The translations under genes were made by a program, and so were the position numbers. 21,959 nucleotides of DNA from Ruminococcus sp. UBA4321 (GTDB lineage: Bacteria; Bacillota; Clostridia; Oscillospirales; Ruminococcaceae), in assembly GCA_002393815.1 (NCBI GenBank), contig DGUB01000015.1:1-21959 (forward strand). The letters run 5' to 3'. Below are positions 21,402 to 21,959 of this stretch, in pieces (positions within the stretch are counted from its first letter, which is position 1; each line of letters begins with the position of its first letter). The notes below the pieces were generated by a model. That model worked only from the letters and a program-made list of their open reading frames with translations. It did no database searches and was not told the DNA's origin.

Positions 21402-21959
21402 TTAAAGCACCTCCTCGGGAGCGGAAATTTTTCCGGTAATCGCACTTGCGGCGGCAACTTCCGGACTGGCGAGATAGATTTCAGAAGTCACATGACCCAT
21501 TCTGCCGAGGAAGTTTCTGTTCGTGGTGGCAACAGCACGTTCATGTTCGGCTAAGATGCCCATATGACCGCCCAGACAGGGACCGCACGTCGGTGTAGAT
21601 ACCACTGCGCCGCATTCGATAAAGGTCTTTAAATAGCCGGCTTCCATAGCTTCCAGATAGATTTTCTGTGTTGCCGGAATCACGATACAGCGTACACCCT
21701 TAGCGACTTTCTTACCCTGCATAATTTCAGCGGCGGCTTTTAAATCTTCGAGTCTGCCGTTGGTGCAAGAGCCAATAACAACCTGCTGAATCTTGATTTC
21801 TTCGATTTCATCAGTCGTGTGAGTATTCTCCGGCAGATGCGGGAAAGATACTGTATGCTTGATTTCAGAAAGGTCGATGACATAAGTCTTTTCGTAAACG
21901 GCATCTGCATCAGCTTCATATACAACCGGTTCACGGTCGGAATGCGTTCTGACATAGTC
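21402..21959 (-). CDS. leuC: 3-isopropylmalate dehydratase large subunit, 5'-truncated by window edge
   Basis: Aconitase-family [4Fe-4S] enzyme subunit of leucine synthesis. Only the last 185 residues are visible; the start lies beyond the window. The cluster-binding cysteines are in [13 protein letters not shown] and [14 protein letters not shown], and [19 protein letters not shown] is the conserved block near the C-terminus. The reading frame is open without break from the edge at 21959 to the TAA at 21402, so an ATG at 21722 is internal and not a start. The gene ends 2 bases before leuD and carries its ribosome binding site. Promoter and any leucine or branched-chain control element lie outside. 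Confidence 0.95.
   Translation of the reverse strand, partial: DYVRTHSDREPVVYEADADAVYEKTYVIDLSEIKHTVSFPHLPENTHTTDEIEEIKIQQVVIGSCTNGRLEDLKAAAEIMQGKKVAKGVRCIVIPATQKIYLEAMEAGYLKTFIECGAVVSTPTCGPCLGGHMGILAEHERAVATTNRNFLGRMGHVTSEIYLASPEVAAASAITGKISAPEEVL

Noticed and set aside
21402..21722. Short separate gene starting at ATG 21722
   Set aside because: The frame stays open upstream to the window edge and encodes the SCTNGR block of LeuC, so the ATG is internal.
1..21959. CRISPR arrays, tRNA/rRNA genes, insertion sequences
   Set aside because: No regularly spaced repeats, cloverleaf-like segments, transposase motifs or terminal inverted repeats were seen.

Overview
The window looks like chromosomal DNA of a Gram-positive Firmicute, most likely of class Clostridia and, by feel, a Ruminococcus/Oscillospiraceae-type genome. 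The supporting evidence is a PolC-type DNA polymerase III, a short HisG paired with HisZ, a separate two-subunit LeuC/LeuD, the methylerythritol-phosphate (MEP) isoprenoid genes, and strong GGAGG-type ribosome binding sites. GC content is close to half by eye. The genus is an inference. Almost everything is housekeeping or amino-acid biosynthesis on the minus strand. Only two genes lie on the plus strand.

Right end (about 17700-21959, read right to left): leuC (its start lies outside the window), leuD, a DUF815-type AAA+ ATPase, ilvA, a small membrane protein and ridA. The first five are joined by overlaps or a 2-base gap, and ridA follows after 23 bases. The theme is branched-chain amino-acid synthesis. 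IlvA releases a reactive enamine that RidA removes. The ATPase and the membrane protein are unexplained passengers. A DUF6512-like membrane protein gene (17132-17722, plus) runs head-on into ridA.

Centre (5785-16988): a strong promoter drives pyrH, frr, uppS, cdsA, dxr, rseP, a nucleoside/guanine deaminase, ispG and polC. This is the classic Firmicute cluster for nucleotide supply, ribosome recycling, lipid-carrier and phospholipid synthesis, membrane proteolysis and replication. Differences from the Bacillus arrangement are that ispG and the deaminase stand where proS often lies, and rpsB-tsf is absent upstream. uppS and cdsA use TTG starts. Two perfect intercistronic hairpins lie after cdsA and after rseP.

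Between polC and the his operon (4768-5784) sits a small accessory islet: a ribbon-helix-helix (RHH) protein gene and, divergent from it, a NUMOD4-HNH-NUMOD1 nuclease gene with an unrelated N-terminal domain. Their shared 120-bp control region holds two 15-bp direct repeats exactly 20 bp apart. It also holds a near-consensus promoter with a perfect palindrome in its spacer. The nuclease gene ends base-to-base against the polC stop. This is the least ordinary part of the window.

Left end (1-4698): a near-consensus promoter with repeated AAATATGC elements drives hisZ, hisG, hisD, an unknown two-helix membrane protein and hisC (its C-terminal end lies outside the window). No stretch over 300 bases lacks a gene, and I see no RNA genes, insertion sequences or CRISPR arrays.
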